From contig NZ_JACHMX010000001.1 of the NCBI RefSeq assembly GCF_014205155.1, positions 7,378,001 to 7,442,000 on the forward strand: 64,000 bases of DNA, written 5' to 3'. The stretch is from Amycolatopsis umgeniensis. Lineage in GTDB: Bacteria > Actinomycetota > Actinomycetes > Mycobacteriales > Pseudonocardiaceae. Position 1 is the stretch's first letter; each line of letters begins with the position of its first letter. Made by a program: the position numbers and the translations under genes. Positions 7,552-19,104 of this stretch are shown here, piece by piece. The notes under the pieces are model-generated. The model was not told the origin of the DNA and searched no databases. It saw only the letters and a program-made list of their open reading frames with translations.

Positions 7552-8687
7552 ACCCCGGCCTCTTCCGCCTGCTGCCTCGCCAGGTTCTCGGCCACCTCCG
7601 CCGCCCAGACCTCGTTGGCGCGGCTGGTGTCCACTTCGAACTCGAACCGCTGGGTCATGTCCTCGGTGACCTCGGCGGCGTCCACATAGAACTGGTCGTA
7701 CCAGCGGCGCAGCTGGTAGACCGGCCCGTCCTCCTCGCACAGCAACGGGTTGTCGATCCGCGTCTTGTTGCGCCAGATCTCCACGTCCTGCAGGAAGCCG
7801 ACGCCGATGCCCTTGGCGAACTTCCCGGCGATCTTGTCCGCGTGCTCGTCCGAGACGCCCTCGAACTTCTTCACGCTCACGCCCCACTGCAGCACGAACG
7901 AGTTCTCGGTGACCGGGTAGTGGCAGTTGATCAGCACGTTCTCGATCTCGAAACCCTGGTACGTGTTGAGCAGCGTGTTGATCATGTACGACGGGCCGAA
8001 GTACGACGCTTCCGACCGCAGCAGGTTCTCCTCGCCGCCGTAGTTGGACGCCATTCCCTTGTCCGGGCGGCCTTTCGTGTTCAGGTACTGCGTGGCGATA
8101 TGCCCTTCGAACACGTTCTTGAAGTAGGTCGGGAAGGCGTAGTGGATGTAGAAGAAGTGCGCCATGTCGACCATGTTGTCGATGATCTCGCGGCAGTTGG
8201 AGCCCTCGATCAGCACCGAGTCCCAGGTCCAGTTGCTCCACTCGCCGTTGAACACGCCCTCGATCCGCGGGATGACGACGTCCGCTGGCGGCGGGTTGCC
8301 CTCGGGGTCGTGCCAGACGAACAGCTGCTTGTTCTCCTCCAGCACCTGCCAGGTCTTCGTCCGCGCCCGCAGCGGAACCCGCTTGGCGTAAGGGATCGAG
8401 ACGCATTTGCCGTTGCCGTTCCAGCGCCAGTCGTGGAACGGGCAGGCGATCTCGTCGCCCTTGACCTCGCCCTGGGTGAGGTCGCCGCCCATGTGGCGGC
8501 AGTACCCGTCGAGCACGTTCAGCTTGCCGGACGAATCGGCGAAGACCACCAGTTTCGTCCCGAACGCCGTGATGGCGTGCGGTTTCCCGTCCCGGAACGA
8601 CTCGGCGAGGCCGAGACAGTGCCAGCCGCGCGCGAACCGCGAAGGGGGCGCGCCCGCGTCGATCTGCCGTACGGATTCCGTCGTCAT
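7548..8687 (-). CDS. kshA: KshA: Rieske oxygenase of 3-ketosteroid 9-alpha-hydroxylase
   Basis: A 379-residue Rieske non-heme iron oxygenase. The [2Fe-2S] Rieske ligands are C63-R-H65 and C82-PF-H85-DW. The mononuclear iron site is D174-MA-H177-FFYI-H182, with a later Asp near QLRRWYDQFY. It hydroxylates C9 of 1,4-androstadiene-3,17-dione or its CoA thioester; the product breaks ring B and aromatises ring A to 3-HSA. The start ATG overlaps the kstD stop (ATGA). Family length is about 380-390 residues, so the gene is complete. Confidence 0.95.
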   Translation of the reverse strand: MTTESVRQIDAGAPPSRFARGWHCLGLAESFRDGKPHAITAFGTKLVVFADSSGKLNVLDGYCRHMGGDLTQGEVKGDEIACPFHDWRWNGNGKCVSIPYAKRVPLRARTKTWQVLEENKQLFVWHDPEGNPPPADVVIPRIEGVFNGEWSNWTWDSVLIEGSNCREIIDNMVDMAHFFYIHYAFPTYFKNVFEGHIATQYLNTKGRPDKGMASNYGGEENLLRSEASYFGPSYMINTLLNTYQGFEIENVLINCHYPVTENSFVLQWGVSVKKFEGVSDEHADKIAGKFAKGIGVGFLQDVEIWRNKTRIDNPLLCEEDGPVYQLRRWYDQFYVDAAEVTEDMTQRFEFEVDTSRANEVWAAEVAENLARQQAEEAGV

Positions 8688-10354
8688 CGGCTGCCTCCCG
8701 CTTTGGTGTGATCTTGCTGCGCGAGATGCTCGGCCGCAAGGTAGCCGAACACCATCGCCGGGCCGATCGTCGCGCCGGGGCCCGCGTAGGTGCGGCCCAT
8801 CACCGCCGCGCTCGTGTTGCCCGCCGCGTAAAGCCCGTCGATCACCGACCCGTCTTCGCGCAGGACGCGCGCGTGCGGGTCGGTCCTCAAACCGCCCTTG
8901 GTGCCCAAGTCACCGGGCACGATCTTCACCGCGTAGTACGGCGCGACGTCCAGCGGTCCCAGGCTCGGGTTGGGTTTGTTCCGCGGGTCGCCGTAGTAGT
9001 GGTCGTACGCGCTGCGCCCGCGGTGGAAGTCCTCGTCCACGCCGCTTTTCGCGAAGCCGTTGAAGCGTCGCACGGTGGCCTCCAGCGCGCCGGCCGGGAC
9101 CTCGATCCGCTCGGCGAGTTTCGCGATCGTGCTCGCTTTGACCGCGATGCCCGCTTTGAACCAGCGGCCGGGCAGCGGCTGGCGCGGGCCGAGACCGGTG
9201 AACATGTACCGGTTGCGGTTGCGCTGGTCGAACACCAGCCAGGTCGGGATGTTCTCGCCGGGCCCGTCCCCTTTGCCGTACATCGCGTGCACGGCCTCGA
9301 CGTAGGGCGCGGACTCGTTGACGAAGCGTTCGCCCCGCGCGTTGACCATCAGGCAGCCCGGACGCGACCGCTCGGCGAGCGCGAACCACGGGCCGCCGGT
9401 CAGCGGGATGGACGGGCCCCACCAGGCGTCGTCCATCAGGTCGGTGGCCGCGCCGAGTTTGAGCCCGGCGTCGATGGCGTCACCGGTGTTGGCTTCGGCG
9501 CCGACGGTCCAGTCCGTGCCGATCGGCGCCCGCTGGTACTTGACCCGCATCTCCTCGTTGCGCTCGAACCCGCCGGCGCCGAGGACGACGCCGAGCCTGG
9601 CTCGGATCAGCTTCTCCTCACCCTCGTGGCGGACGACGACGCCGACCACGCGATCGCCTTCGACCTTCAGGTCCAGGAGTGGCGTGTTCAACCAGACAGG
9701 GACCTCCGCCCGCCTCAGACCTTCACGCAAACCCGCCGCAAGCGCTTGCCCCATGGAAAGAAGTCGTTGCCGCCGGACGCGGCCGACCAGCCAGCGGCCG
9801 CCGAGGCCGAGGACGCGGAGGATCCCGCGCGGATGCCGGGCGAGCAGGCTCAGCCACCGGTAGTCCGCCTGGGTGATCGGGGCGCCCAGCGGGGGAGCGC
9901 TGTACGGCGGCTCCAGATTCGCCAGCTCCGGTCCGAGCAGGTTGCCGTCGAAAGCGGCAGGCTCGACCGACCGTCCGCCGGCGCGCCCGCCGGGGGCCTC
10001 CGGGTGGTAGTCCGAGTAGCCGCGGACCCACCGGAAGCGCAGCGGTGTCTTGTCGCAGACGAAGGACAAGACCTCGGGGCCGCGGTCGAGGAAGGCCGAC
10101 CGGAGTTCCGCCGGGACGACGTCGCCGACGATCGACTCGAGGTACTCGTGCGCCCGCTCCGGGGGTTCCTCGATCCCGGCCGCCCGCAGGGCGTGGTTGC
10201 CGGGGATCCAGACGCCGCCACCGGACCGCGCGGTCGAGCCGCCGAAGTGCGCGGCCTTCTCCACGACCAGGACCTCGAGTCCCCGGTGGGCTGCGGACAG
10301 TGCGGCGGTCATCCCGGCGGCACCACTGCCCGCCACGATCACGTCGTAGTCCAT
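8684..10354 (-). CDS. kstD: KstD: 3-ketosteroid delta-1-dehydrogenase
   Basis: A 556-residue FAD protein (Rv3537 is 563). The N-terminus has the dinucleotide fold VIVAGSGAAGMTAALSAA, and the C-terminus has GLYAAGNTSAAVMGRTYAGPGATIG with the catalytic Tyr and Gly seen in characterised KstDs. It introduces the C1-C2 double bond in ring A. As first gene of the minus-strand operon it starts at ATG 10354, with a perfect KstR-type box 13-26 bp upstream. The frame stays open far upstream through the antisense of the next gene, but that part is not coding. Confidence 0.94.
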   Translation of the reverse strand: MDYDVIVAGSGAAGMTAALSAAHRGLEVLVVEKAAHFGGSTARSGGGVWIPGNHALRAAGIEEPPERAHEYLESIVGDVVPAELRSAFLDRGPEVLSFVCDKTPLRFRWVRGYSDYHPEAPGGRAGGRSVEPAAFDGNLLGPELANLEPPYSAPPLGAPITQADYRWLSLLARHPRGILRVLGLGGRWLVGRVRRQRLLSMGQALAAGLREGLRRAEVPVWLNTPLLDLKVEGDRVVGVVVRHEGEEKLIRARLGVVLGAGGFERNEEMRVKYQRAPIGTDWTVGAEANTGDAIDAGLKLGAATDLMDDAWWGPSIPLTGGPWFALAERSRPGCLMVNARGERFVNESAPYVEAVHAMYGKGDGPGENIPTWLVFDQRNRNRYMFTGLGPRQPLPGRWFKAGIAVKASTIAKLAERIEVPAGALEATVRRFNGFAKSGVDEDFHRGRSAYDHYYGDPRNKPNPSLGPLDVAPYYAVKIVPGDLGTKGGLRTDPHARVLREDGSVIDGLYAAGNTSAAVMGRTYAGPGATIGPAMVFGYLAAEHLAQQDHTKAGGSR

Positions 10355-10366
10355 ACGCCCCTCACC

Positions 10367-10380
10367 TGAAACACGTTGTA
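10367..10380. promoter_or_regulatory. KstR-type operator, kstD side
   Basis: tgaaacacgttgta fits TnnAACnnGTTnnA at every fixed position. It lies 13 bp upstream of the kstD ATG in the kstD/10454 divergent region. Confidence 0.85.
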
Positions 10381-10423
10381 GGAAGCATGTAGCAGCATCC
10401 GCGCTGCTCCAGTCACCATAGAC

Positions 10424-10437
10424 GAGAACGTGTTCTA
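10424..10437. promoter_or_regulatory. KstR-type operator, 10454-gene side
   Basis: gagaacgtgttcta keeps the AACnnGTT core and the final A, with only the first T replaced by G. It is 17 bp upstream of the ATG at 10454. With the box at 10367 it would control the divergent pair. Confidence 0.82.
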
Positions 10438-10453
10438 GTTCTAGGGTGGGGTC

Positions 10454-12052
10454 ATGGACTCCCTCGTCGCGGATGTGGTGATCGTGGGCTTCGGGGCGGC
10501 AGGCGCTTGTGCGGCGATCGAGGCCGCCGATGCCGGCGCCCGGGTGCTCGTCGTGGAGCGGTTTTCCGGCGGTGGCGCGAGCGCCGTCAGCGGAGGTGTC
10601 GTCTACGCCGGTGGCGGGACGGCGCAGCAGCGGGACGCGGGCGTCGACGACAGTGTCGACGCGATGTACGACTACCTGCGGCTCGAGGTCGGCGACGTCG
10701 TCTCCGAAGAGACCTTGCGGCGCTTCTGCGCGGGCAGTACGGAGATGGTGACCTGGCTGGAGGGCAACGGTGTCCCCTTCGAGGGAAGCTTGTGCCCGTA
10801 CAAGACGTCCTACCCCAGCGACGCGCACTATCTGTACTACTCGGGCAGCGAGGCGGCGGGCGGCTTCCGCGACGCGGCCAAGCCGGCACCGCGCGGACAT
10901 CGCGTCAAAGGTCCCGGGACCTCGGGGAAGCTGCTGATGAAACGCCTGGCCGAGGCCGTCCGGCGTCGCGGGATCCAGGTGCTGCCGCAGACGGCCGCTC
11001 GAAATCTGATCGTGGACGCCGATGGAGTCGTGACCGGAGTCGTCGTGTCCACCCTGCGAGACGCGCCCGCTCGCGTGCGGGCGACACACCGGAAGCTGGC
11101 CGCGTATGCCGCGAAGCCGGGGATCTATGTGCCGTCGCTGCGGAAGTCGTTGCATCGGCGCGTGGAGCGAATCGAACGCCGATACGGCCGTGAGCTGCGG
11201 ATCTCGGCCTCGCGCGGGGTCGTTCTCGCGGCGGGCGGGTTCATCGCGAACCGGGAGATGGTGCGTGAGCACGCGCCCGCGTATCGCGGCGGCCTGGCGC
11301 TCGGGACCTCCGCCGACGACGGATCCGGGATCCGCATGGGGGTCGAGGCGGGCGGGGCCACCGCCGAACTGGGACGGATCTCCGCCTGGCGGTTCATCAC
11401 CCCGCCGTCGGCGTTCCTCGGCGGCCTGCTCGTCGACAAGGCGGGCGGCCGGATCATCGACGAATCCCGCTACGGCGCGGCCGTCGGTGAACGCATGATC
11501 ACCGAGCACGAGGGGCGGGGCTGGTTGCTGGTCGACGACGCCATCGTGCGTGACGTACGCCGTGACGCGCGGAAGCAAAGCCAGTGGTTCCAAGGGCTTC
11601 AGGTGCGCTACCTGCTGCGGCAACGGGTCGTCGCCGATTCGCTCGAGGACGTCGCGCGCAAGGCCGGTGTCGATCCCGGCGGGCTGGCCGCCAGTGTCGA
11701 GGCTTCGCGATCCGGTGCCGATCCGACGGGTAAACCCGCCGAGTTCGCGCGGCCGCTGGATCGGGCGCCGTACTCGCTGATCGACGTCTCGATCAAACCG
11801 AACCTGGGCTATCCGTGTCCGATGCTGACGCTGGGCGGCCTGGTCGTCGACGAGGGAACCGGGGCCGTCCGTGCGTCGTCCGGTGCTCCGATTCGCGGGC
11901 TTTATGCGGCGGGCCGGACCGCGGTGGGAATCTGTTCTAGGTCCTACGTTAGCGGTCTGTCGCTGGCCGACTGCGTGTTTTCCGGGCGGCGTGCCGGAGC
12001 GCACAGTGCGCTCGACCGGGGATCAGTCGACAAAAACGAGAACGTGTTCTAG
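10454..12052 (+). CDS. KstD-like FAD-dependent dehydrogenase (Rv0785-like)
   Basis: A 532-residue FAD protein of the KstD/fumarate-reductase flavoprotein group. It has VVIVGFGAAGACAAIEAADAG at the N-terminus, the second FAD segment ISASRGVVLAAGGFIANREM, and the C-terminal GLYAAGRTAVGICSRSYVSGLSLADC. The active-site tail differs from true KstD (SRSYVSGLS rather than GRTYAGPGATIG), so the substrate may be another ketosteroid. M. tuberculosis Rv0785 is the closest relative I can name. Its own KstR-type box and position before hsaA place it in the steroid regulon; the exact reaction is unknown. Confidence 0.82.
   Translation: MDSLVADVVIVGFGAAGACAAIEAADAGARVLVVERFSGGGASAVSGGVVYAGGGTAQQRDAGVDDSVDAMYDYLRLEVGDVVSEETLRRFCAGSTEMVTWLEGNGVPFEGSLCPYKTSYPSDAHYLYYSGSEAAGGFRDAAKPAPRGHRVKGPGTSGKLLMKRLAEAVRRRGIQVLPQTAARNLIVDADGVVTGVVVSTLRDAPARVRATHRKLAAYAAKPGIYVPSLRKSLHRRVERIERRYGRELRISASRGVVLAAGGFIANREMVREHAPAYRGGLALGTSADDGSGIRMGVEAGGATAELGRISAWRFITPPSAFLGGLLVDKAGGRIIDESRYGAAVGERMITEHEGRGWLLVDDAIVRDVRRDARKQSQWFQGLQVRYLLRQRVVADSLEDVARKAGVDPGGLAASVEASRSGADPTGKPAEFARPLDRAPYSLIDVSIKPNLGYPCPMLTLGGLVVDEGTGAVRASSGAPIRGLYAAGRTAVGICSRSYVSGLSLADCVFSGRRAGAHSALDRGSVDKNENVF
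12038..12051. promoter_or_regulatory. KstR-type operator for hsaADCB
   Basis: gagaacgtgttcta is identical to the box at 10424 and sits across the last codons and stop (TAG, 12050-12052) of the preceding gene, 44 bp before the hsaA ATG. It implies an independent promoter for hsaADCB. Confidence 0.82.
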
Positions 12053-12095
12053 TCTTGGATCCGGATCACGGTGGATGGCGAGAGAGGGAACGCAT

Positions 12096-15584
<3,489 letters not shown>

Positions 15585-15675
15585 CTGTAAAACTGAAAAA
15601 ATGTAAAGCTGTCCTTTCCCGGTGCTTCCGCTTAGCGTTTTCGGCGGAAGCTCACCAAGGAATGGGGACAGCAAC

Positions 15676-16836
15676 GTGAATTCTCGCAGACTGGCCGGAA
15701 TCGGCTTGGCCGCCGTCGTCACGGTCTTGGCGGGTGTGACGCCGGCACAAGCCGCCGAGGGCGCGATCGTCGGCGCCGGTGCGGACGGCGTCATCGCCGA
15801 CAGCTACATCGTCGTGCTCAAGGACGGTTCCACCGCCGACAAGCCTTCGCTGGCAAGCAAGTTCGGTGGGACCATCGAACGGCAGTACACGCAGGGAATC
15901 AGCGGTTTCTCGGCGGCGCTGGGCGAGCGGCAGGCGAAGCGTCTCGCGGCCGATCCGGCGGTCGCGTTCGTCGAGCAGAACAAGGTGCTGCACGCCGAAG
16001 CGACACAGACGAACCCGCCGTCCTGGGGGCTCGACCGCATCGATCAGCGCAATTTTCCGCTGGACAACAAGTACACTTACTCGACGACAGCTTCGAATGT
16101 GAACGTGTACGTTCTCGACACCGGTATTCGCGCCACGCACACGGATTTCGGCGGTCGCGTGAAGCAGGGCTACGATTTCATCGACAATGACACGAACGCG
16201 GACGACGGTTACGGTCACGGCACGCATGTCGCCGCCACCATCGCCGGTGCGAAATACGGTGTCGCCAAGGGTGCTTCGCTGTACCCGGTGCGGGTCCTCG
16301 GTTCCGATGGCAGCGGCACGACAGCGGGCGTGATCTCGGGCGTCAACTGGATCACCCAGAACGCCAAGAAGCCCGCCGTGGCCAACGCCAGCCTGGGCGG
16401 CGGCGCGTCGACCGCGCTGGACACCGCGGTGCGGAACTCCATCAAGGCGGGTATCACCTGGGCTGTCGCCGCGGGTAATTCCAACGTGAACGCCGCCAAC
16501 ACCTCGCCCGCCCGGGTCACCGAAGCACTCACGGTCGCCGCGGCGGACCGCACCGACCGCCGCGCTTCCTTCTCCAACTACGGTTCCGTGATCGACCTGT
16601 TCGCGCCGGGCGTCTCGATCACCTCGGCCTGGAAGGACAACGACACCGCGACCTACACCGGCGACGGTACTTCGTTCGCCGCTCCGCACGTGGCCGGTGC
16701 CGCGGCGCTGTACCTGTCGTCGCACACCGGCGCCACCGCGTCGCAGGTGGCACAGGCGCTGATCAGCGCTTCGACTCCGGGGAAGGTCACCAACCCCGGT
16801 AGCGGTAGCCCGAACCGCACGCTCTACGTCGGGTAG
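15676..16836 (+). CDS. Secreted subtilisin-family (S8) protease
   Basis: A 386-residue preproprotein. The signal peptide (~1-26, ending AQA) is followed by an I9 inhibitor-like propeptide (SYIVVLKDG...ERQYTQGISGFSA..., ~43-110) and an S8 catalytic domain with Asp in VYVLDTGI, His in GHGTHVAATIAG and Ser in GTSFAAPHVAGAAALY. It resembles the proteinase K-like proteases of actinomycetes. I chose GTG 15676 because a signal peptide begins there and GGGGA lies ~7 bp upstream; an ATG at 15622 would add 18 atypical residues. Its 3' end overlaps the convergent gene by 13 bp. Confidence 0.9.
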   Translation: MNSRRLAGIGLAAVVTVLAGVTPAQAAEGAIVGAGADGVIADSYIVVLKDGSTADKPSLASKFGGTIERQYTQGISGFSAALGERQAKRLAADPAVAFVEQNKVLHAEATQTNPPSWGLDRIDQRNFPLDNKYTYSTTASNVNVYVLDTGIRATHTDFGGRVKQGYDFIDNDTNADDGYGHGTHVAATIAGAKYGVAKGASLYPVRVLGSDGSGTTAGVISGVNWITQNAKKPAVANASLGGGASTALDTAVRNSIKAGITWAVAAGNSNVNAANTSPARVTEALTVAAADRTDRRASFSNYGSVIDLFAPGVSITSAWKDNDTATYTGDGTSFAAPHVAGAAALYLSSHTGATASQVAQALISASTPGKVTNPGSGSPNRTLYVG

Positions 16837-17174
16837 GTTCCCTCGGTGGTGGCTCGGTCCCGGCGTTGCGCCGGGACCGAGCTCTTTCGTCCCCGCGGCC
16901 GGGGAGGGCCGAGCAGGGAACGCAAAGCCGAAGGTGGCAAGGACAACAGCTGTTCGAGTTCGGCGAGCGCCCGGAGGGATTCCGGGCGTTCCGGTCTGCG
17001 TCTGCCGGACTGCCAATGGCTCAGCGTCGGCACACTGATGGAGACGCCGCGGAGTTCGAGGCGGTGGCGGATCCGGTCCAACGGCAGCCCGCTGGCCGTG
17101 ATCGCCGCGCGGAGAGCTCGCGGGAACGGTTCTGGATGCAGGGTGGCGCCGGGGAAGATCTTCGGGGGCGTCAT
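16824..17174 (-). CDS. Small HTH (XRE-like) DNA-binding protein
   Basis: A 116-residue frame with a helix-turn-helix region RIRHRLELRGVSISVPTLSH followed by WQSGRRRPERPESLRALAEL, as in Cro/C1-type regulators of actinomycetes. The ATG at 17174 seems best; a start at 17264 would add 30 residues with no family look. The gene runs against the protease gene with a 13-bp overlap, and a strong hairpin lies inside its 3' coding end. The target is unknown. Confidence 0.6.
   Translation of the reverse strand: MTPPKIFPGATLHPEPFPRALRAAITASGLPLDRIRHRLELRGVSISVPTLSHWQSGRRRPERPESLRALAELEQLLSLPPSALRSLLGPPRPRGRKSSVPAQRRDRATTEGTYPT
16852..16882. terminator. Hairpin after the S8 protease gene
   Basis: A perfect 13-bp stem (gctcggtcccggc / gccgggaccgagc) with a five-base loop lies 15 bp after the protease stop, followed by a tctttcgt tract. 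It falls inside the convergent HTH gene. Confidence 0.7.
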
Positions 17175-17205
17175 GCACTGAAAGTAAGAAGCCGTATCTG
17201 GAGTG

Positions 17206-18252
17206 TCAACGGCGTTCAGTGGTCGTCTCAGCCGGTGAACCCTCCGAAAGTCGGATCGGCTCACCCGCTTCGTGCAGGCTGCGCAACGCGAGCGCGTACG
17301 ACTCGATCAGCCCCGTCTCGTGATACGGGACGCCGATTTCCGCGCAGTATCCTTGGACGATGGGCCGGGCGCGGCGAAGATGCGGCGACGGCATACTCGG
17401 GAACAGATGGTGCTCGATCTGGTAGTTGAGCCCGCCGAGCGCGACGTCGACCACCCTGCCGCCGCAGACGTTGCGCGACGTGAGCACCTGCTTGCGGAGG
17501 AAGTCGAGTTCGGTGTCGCCGGACAGGATCGGCATCCCCTTGTGGTTGGGCGCGAAGATCGATCCCATGTAGACACCCCACAGTGCTTTGTGGACGATGA
17601 AGAACACGAGCGCCTTACCGGGGGAGAGGACGACGAGCAGCGCGCTGAAGTAGAGCGCGAAATGCGCCAGCAGCAGGGCCGCTTCGATCCCGCGTCGCCG
17701 GATGCCCGGCTTCGAGACCGCGCGGATGCCGGAGAAGTGCAGGTTCAAGCCTTCGAGGGTGAGCAGCGGGAAGAACAGGAAAGCCTGGTAGCGGCCGATG
17801 AACCGGGGGAGCCCCTTGCTGGCCCTCGCCTGCTCCTTCGACCACACGAGGATGTCCGGATCGACGTCGGGGTCGAGGTCCTCGTGGTTCGGGTTCGCGT
17901 GGTGGCGGGTGTGCTTGTCCATCCACCAGCCGTAACTCATGCCGACGCCGAGGTTCCCGGCGATCCGGCCGGCGATCTCACTCGGACGGCGGGTCCGGAA
18001 CACCTGGCGGTGCGCGAGATCGTGCGACAGCAAGGCTATCTGGCCGAACATCACCGCCTGGAAGGCGGCGATCCCCAGCTGCCACCAGGAATCCCCGATC
18101 GCGAAGAAGGCGACCCACCCGGCGACGAAGAGAGTGGCGACCAGGCCGATGCGGAACACGTAGTAGCCGGGGCGGCGGTCGAGAAGGCCCGCTTCGCTGA
18201 TGCGGCGGGACAGGCGGGCGAAATCGCTGCCTGTGCGAAGGTTTGCGGTCAC
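17206..18252 (-). CDS. Membrane fatty acid desaturase (DesA3-like)
   Basis: A 348-residue di-iron desaturase. The three His boxes are HDLAH, HTRHHANPNH and QIEHHLFPSMP. Hydrophobic segments lie near 33-70 and around the WGVYMGSIF region. It would insert a cis double bond into acyl chains in the membrane. The start is uncertain: GTG 18252 gives the usual family length, whereas the frame stays open to 18636 with Pro/Thr/Arg-rich sequence that looks non-coding. No reductase partner is adjacent. Confidence 0.83.
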   Translation of the reverse strand: MTANLRTGSDFARLSRRISEAGLLDRRPGYYVFRIGLVATLFVAGWVAFFAIGDSWWQLGIAAFQAVMFGQIALLSHDLAHRQVFRTRRPSEIAGRIAGNLGVGMSYGWWMDKHTRHHANPNHEDLDPDVDPDILVWSKEQARASKGLPRFIGRYQAFLFFPLLTLEGLNLHFSGIRAVSKPGIRRRGIEAALLLAHFALYFSALLVVLSPGKALVFFIVHKALWGVYMGSIFAPNHKGMPILSGDTELDFLRKQVLTSRNVCGGRVVDVALGGLNYQIEHHLFPSMPSPHLRRARPIVQGYCAEIGVPYHETGLIESYALALRSLHEAGEPIRLSEGSPAETTTERR

Positions 18253-18453
18253 CGTTGTGAGTCTGGCTTGGGGTGGGGGCGGGGTGAATGTGGTGCGCAG
18301 GTGGGTCGGTGCGGGGGTTGGCCCTACCCTCGTGACCGGTGGGTGGCGTGTCGTCACGATTTCCCTTGCCCTCGACCGCACTCGAAGTTTTACCGTTTTC
18401 TCGTGACCTGCACGGTGTGGTCTCCGCACGGAAGTACCCAGAGGGGGCATGAC

Positions 18454-18921
18454 ATGACGACTCGCCAGATGTCCGACGTCGAACTGGCCGGACAGCCCGC
18501 CGCGTATTGGACCGGTGTCGCCTACGAAGCGCTCATCGCGTACACCCGGGCTCGGCAGGCCGAGAAAGGCTACACCCAGCCCCAGTTCTGGCTGCTCCGA
18601 AACCTGTCGGCGAACGACATTTCGCCCGACGCCCACGGAATGACCTTGGCCGAGTTGCGAGAGGCGATGGTCTCCTACATCCGCCCCGAGGACGATCTGG
18701 CCGCAGAGGCCGAAGTGCTCCTGGAACGTGGATGGCTGGCCCGGGACACCGAGGACCGGCTATGGCTCACCGAGGAGGGAGAACGGGCCCGCCTCGACCT
18801 CGCGCGCAACGCCCCCGCCATCCGCGCCGCACTCCACGAGGGCATCGACGACGCGGACTACGTCACGACGATGAAAGTGCTCAAGCGACTGATCCGCAAT
18901 GCGGGCGGGACGGGTGCTTAG
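18454..18921 (+). CDS. MarR-family winged-helix regulator
   Basis: A 155-residue protein with MarR-like layout: N-terminal dimerisation helix (YWTGVAYEALIAYTRARQAEKGYTQ kept here in parts: YWTGVAYEALIAYTRA), then a winged helix with MTLAELREAMVSYIRPED and the wing GWLARDTEDRLWLTEEGE. The ATG at 18454 follows GAGGGGG. It diverges from the desaturase gene and could control it; the ligand is unknown. Confidence 0.7.
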   Translation: MTTRQMSDVELAGQPAAYWTGVAYEALIAYTRARQAEKGYTQPQFWLLRNLSANDISPDAHGMTLAELREAMVSYIRPEDDLAAEAEVLLERGWLARDTEDRLWLTEEGERARLDLARNAPAIRAALHEGIDDADYVTTMKVLKRLIRNAGGTGA

Positions 18922-18955
18922 ACGACACCTTGGGCTCAGATGGTCAGTGCACCGG

Positions 18956-19069
18956 CTGGAGCGCGAGTTGATCGCGTTCGGGTTAAAGCAGGAGAAGTCG
19001 TTTCGGGAGATCGGGGTTTGGCTTGGGCGGGATCATTCGGTGGTGTCTCGCGAGGTTGACCGTAATGGT
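18956..19069 (+). pseudogene. IS30-family transposase N-terminal remnant
   Basis: About 38 codons encode LERELIAFGLKQ, KSFREIGVWLGRDHS and VVSREVDRNG, which is the helix-turn-helix start of IS30-type transposases (family style: ...IAxxLGRSxSTVSREIxRNG). Nothing of the DDE domain follows, and I see no inverted ends. It lies between a MarR gene and a DUF222/HNH gene, marking an old insertion site. Confidence 0.7.
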
Positions 19070-19086
19070 GACAGCATTCATGGCGG

Positions 19087-19102
19087 TCGAACTCATGTTC
19101 GA
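19087..19102. promoter_or_regulatory. LexA/SOS box
   Basis: TCGAACTCATGTTCGA is a perfect TCGAAC-N4-GTTCGA palindrome, the actinobacterial LexA site. It ends 2 bp before the first possible ATG of the HNH gene. Confidence 0.85.
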
Positions 19103-19104
19103 GT

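Noticed and set aside
8684..12004. A 1106-codon minus-strand open frame
   Set aside because: The upstream half is antisense to the KstD-like gene and has Arg/Pro/Gly-rich low-information sequence. Only the kstD part is real.
18253..18636. N-terminal extension of the desaturase
   Set aside because: The added residues are Pro/Thr/Arg-rich and antisense to the MarR region. A start at 18252 gives the usual length.
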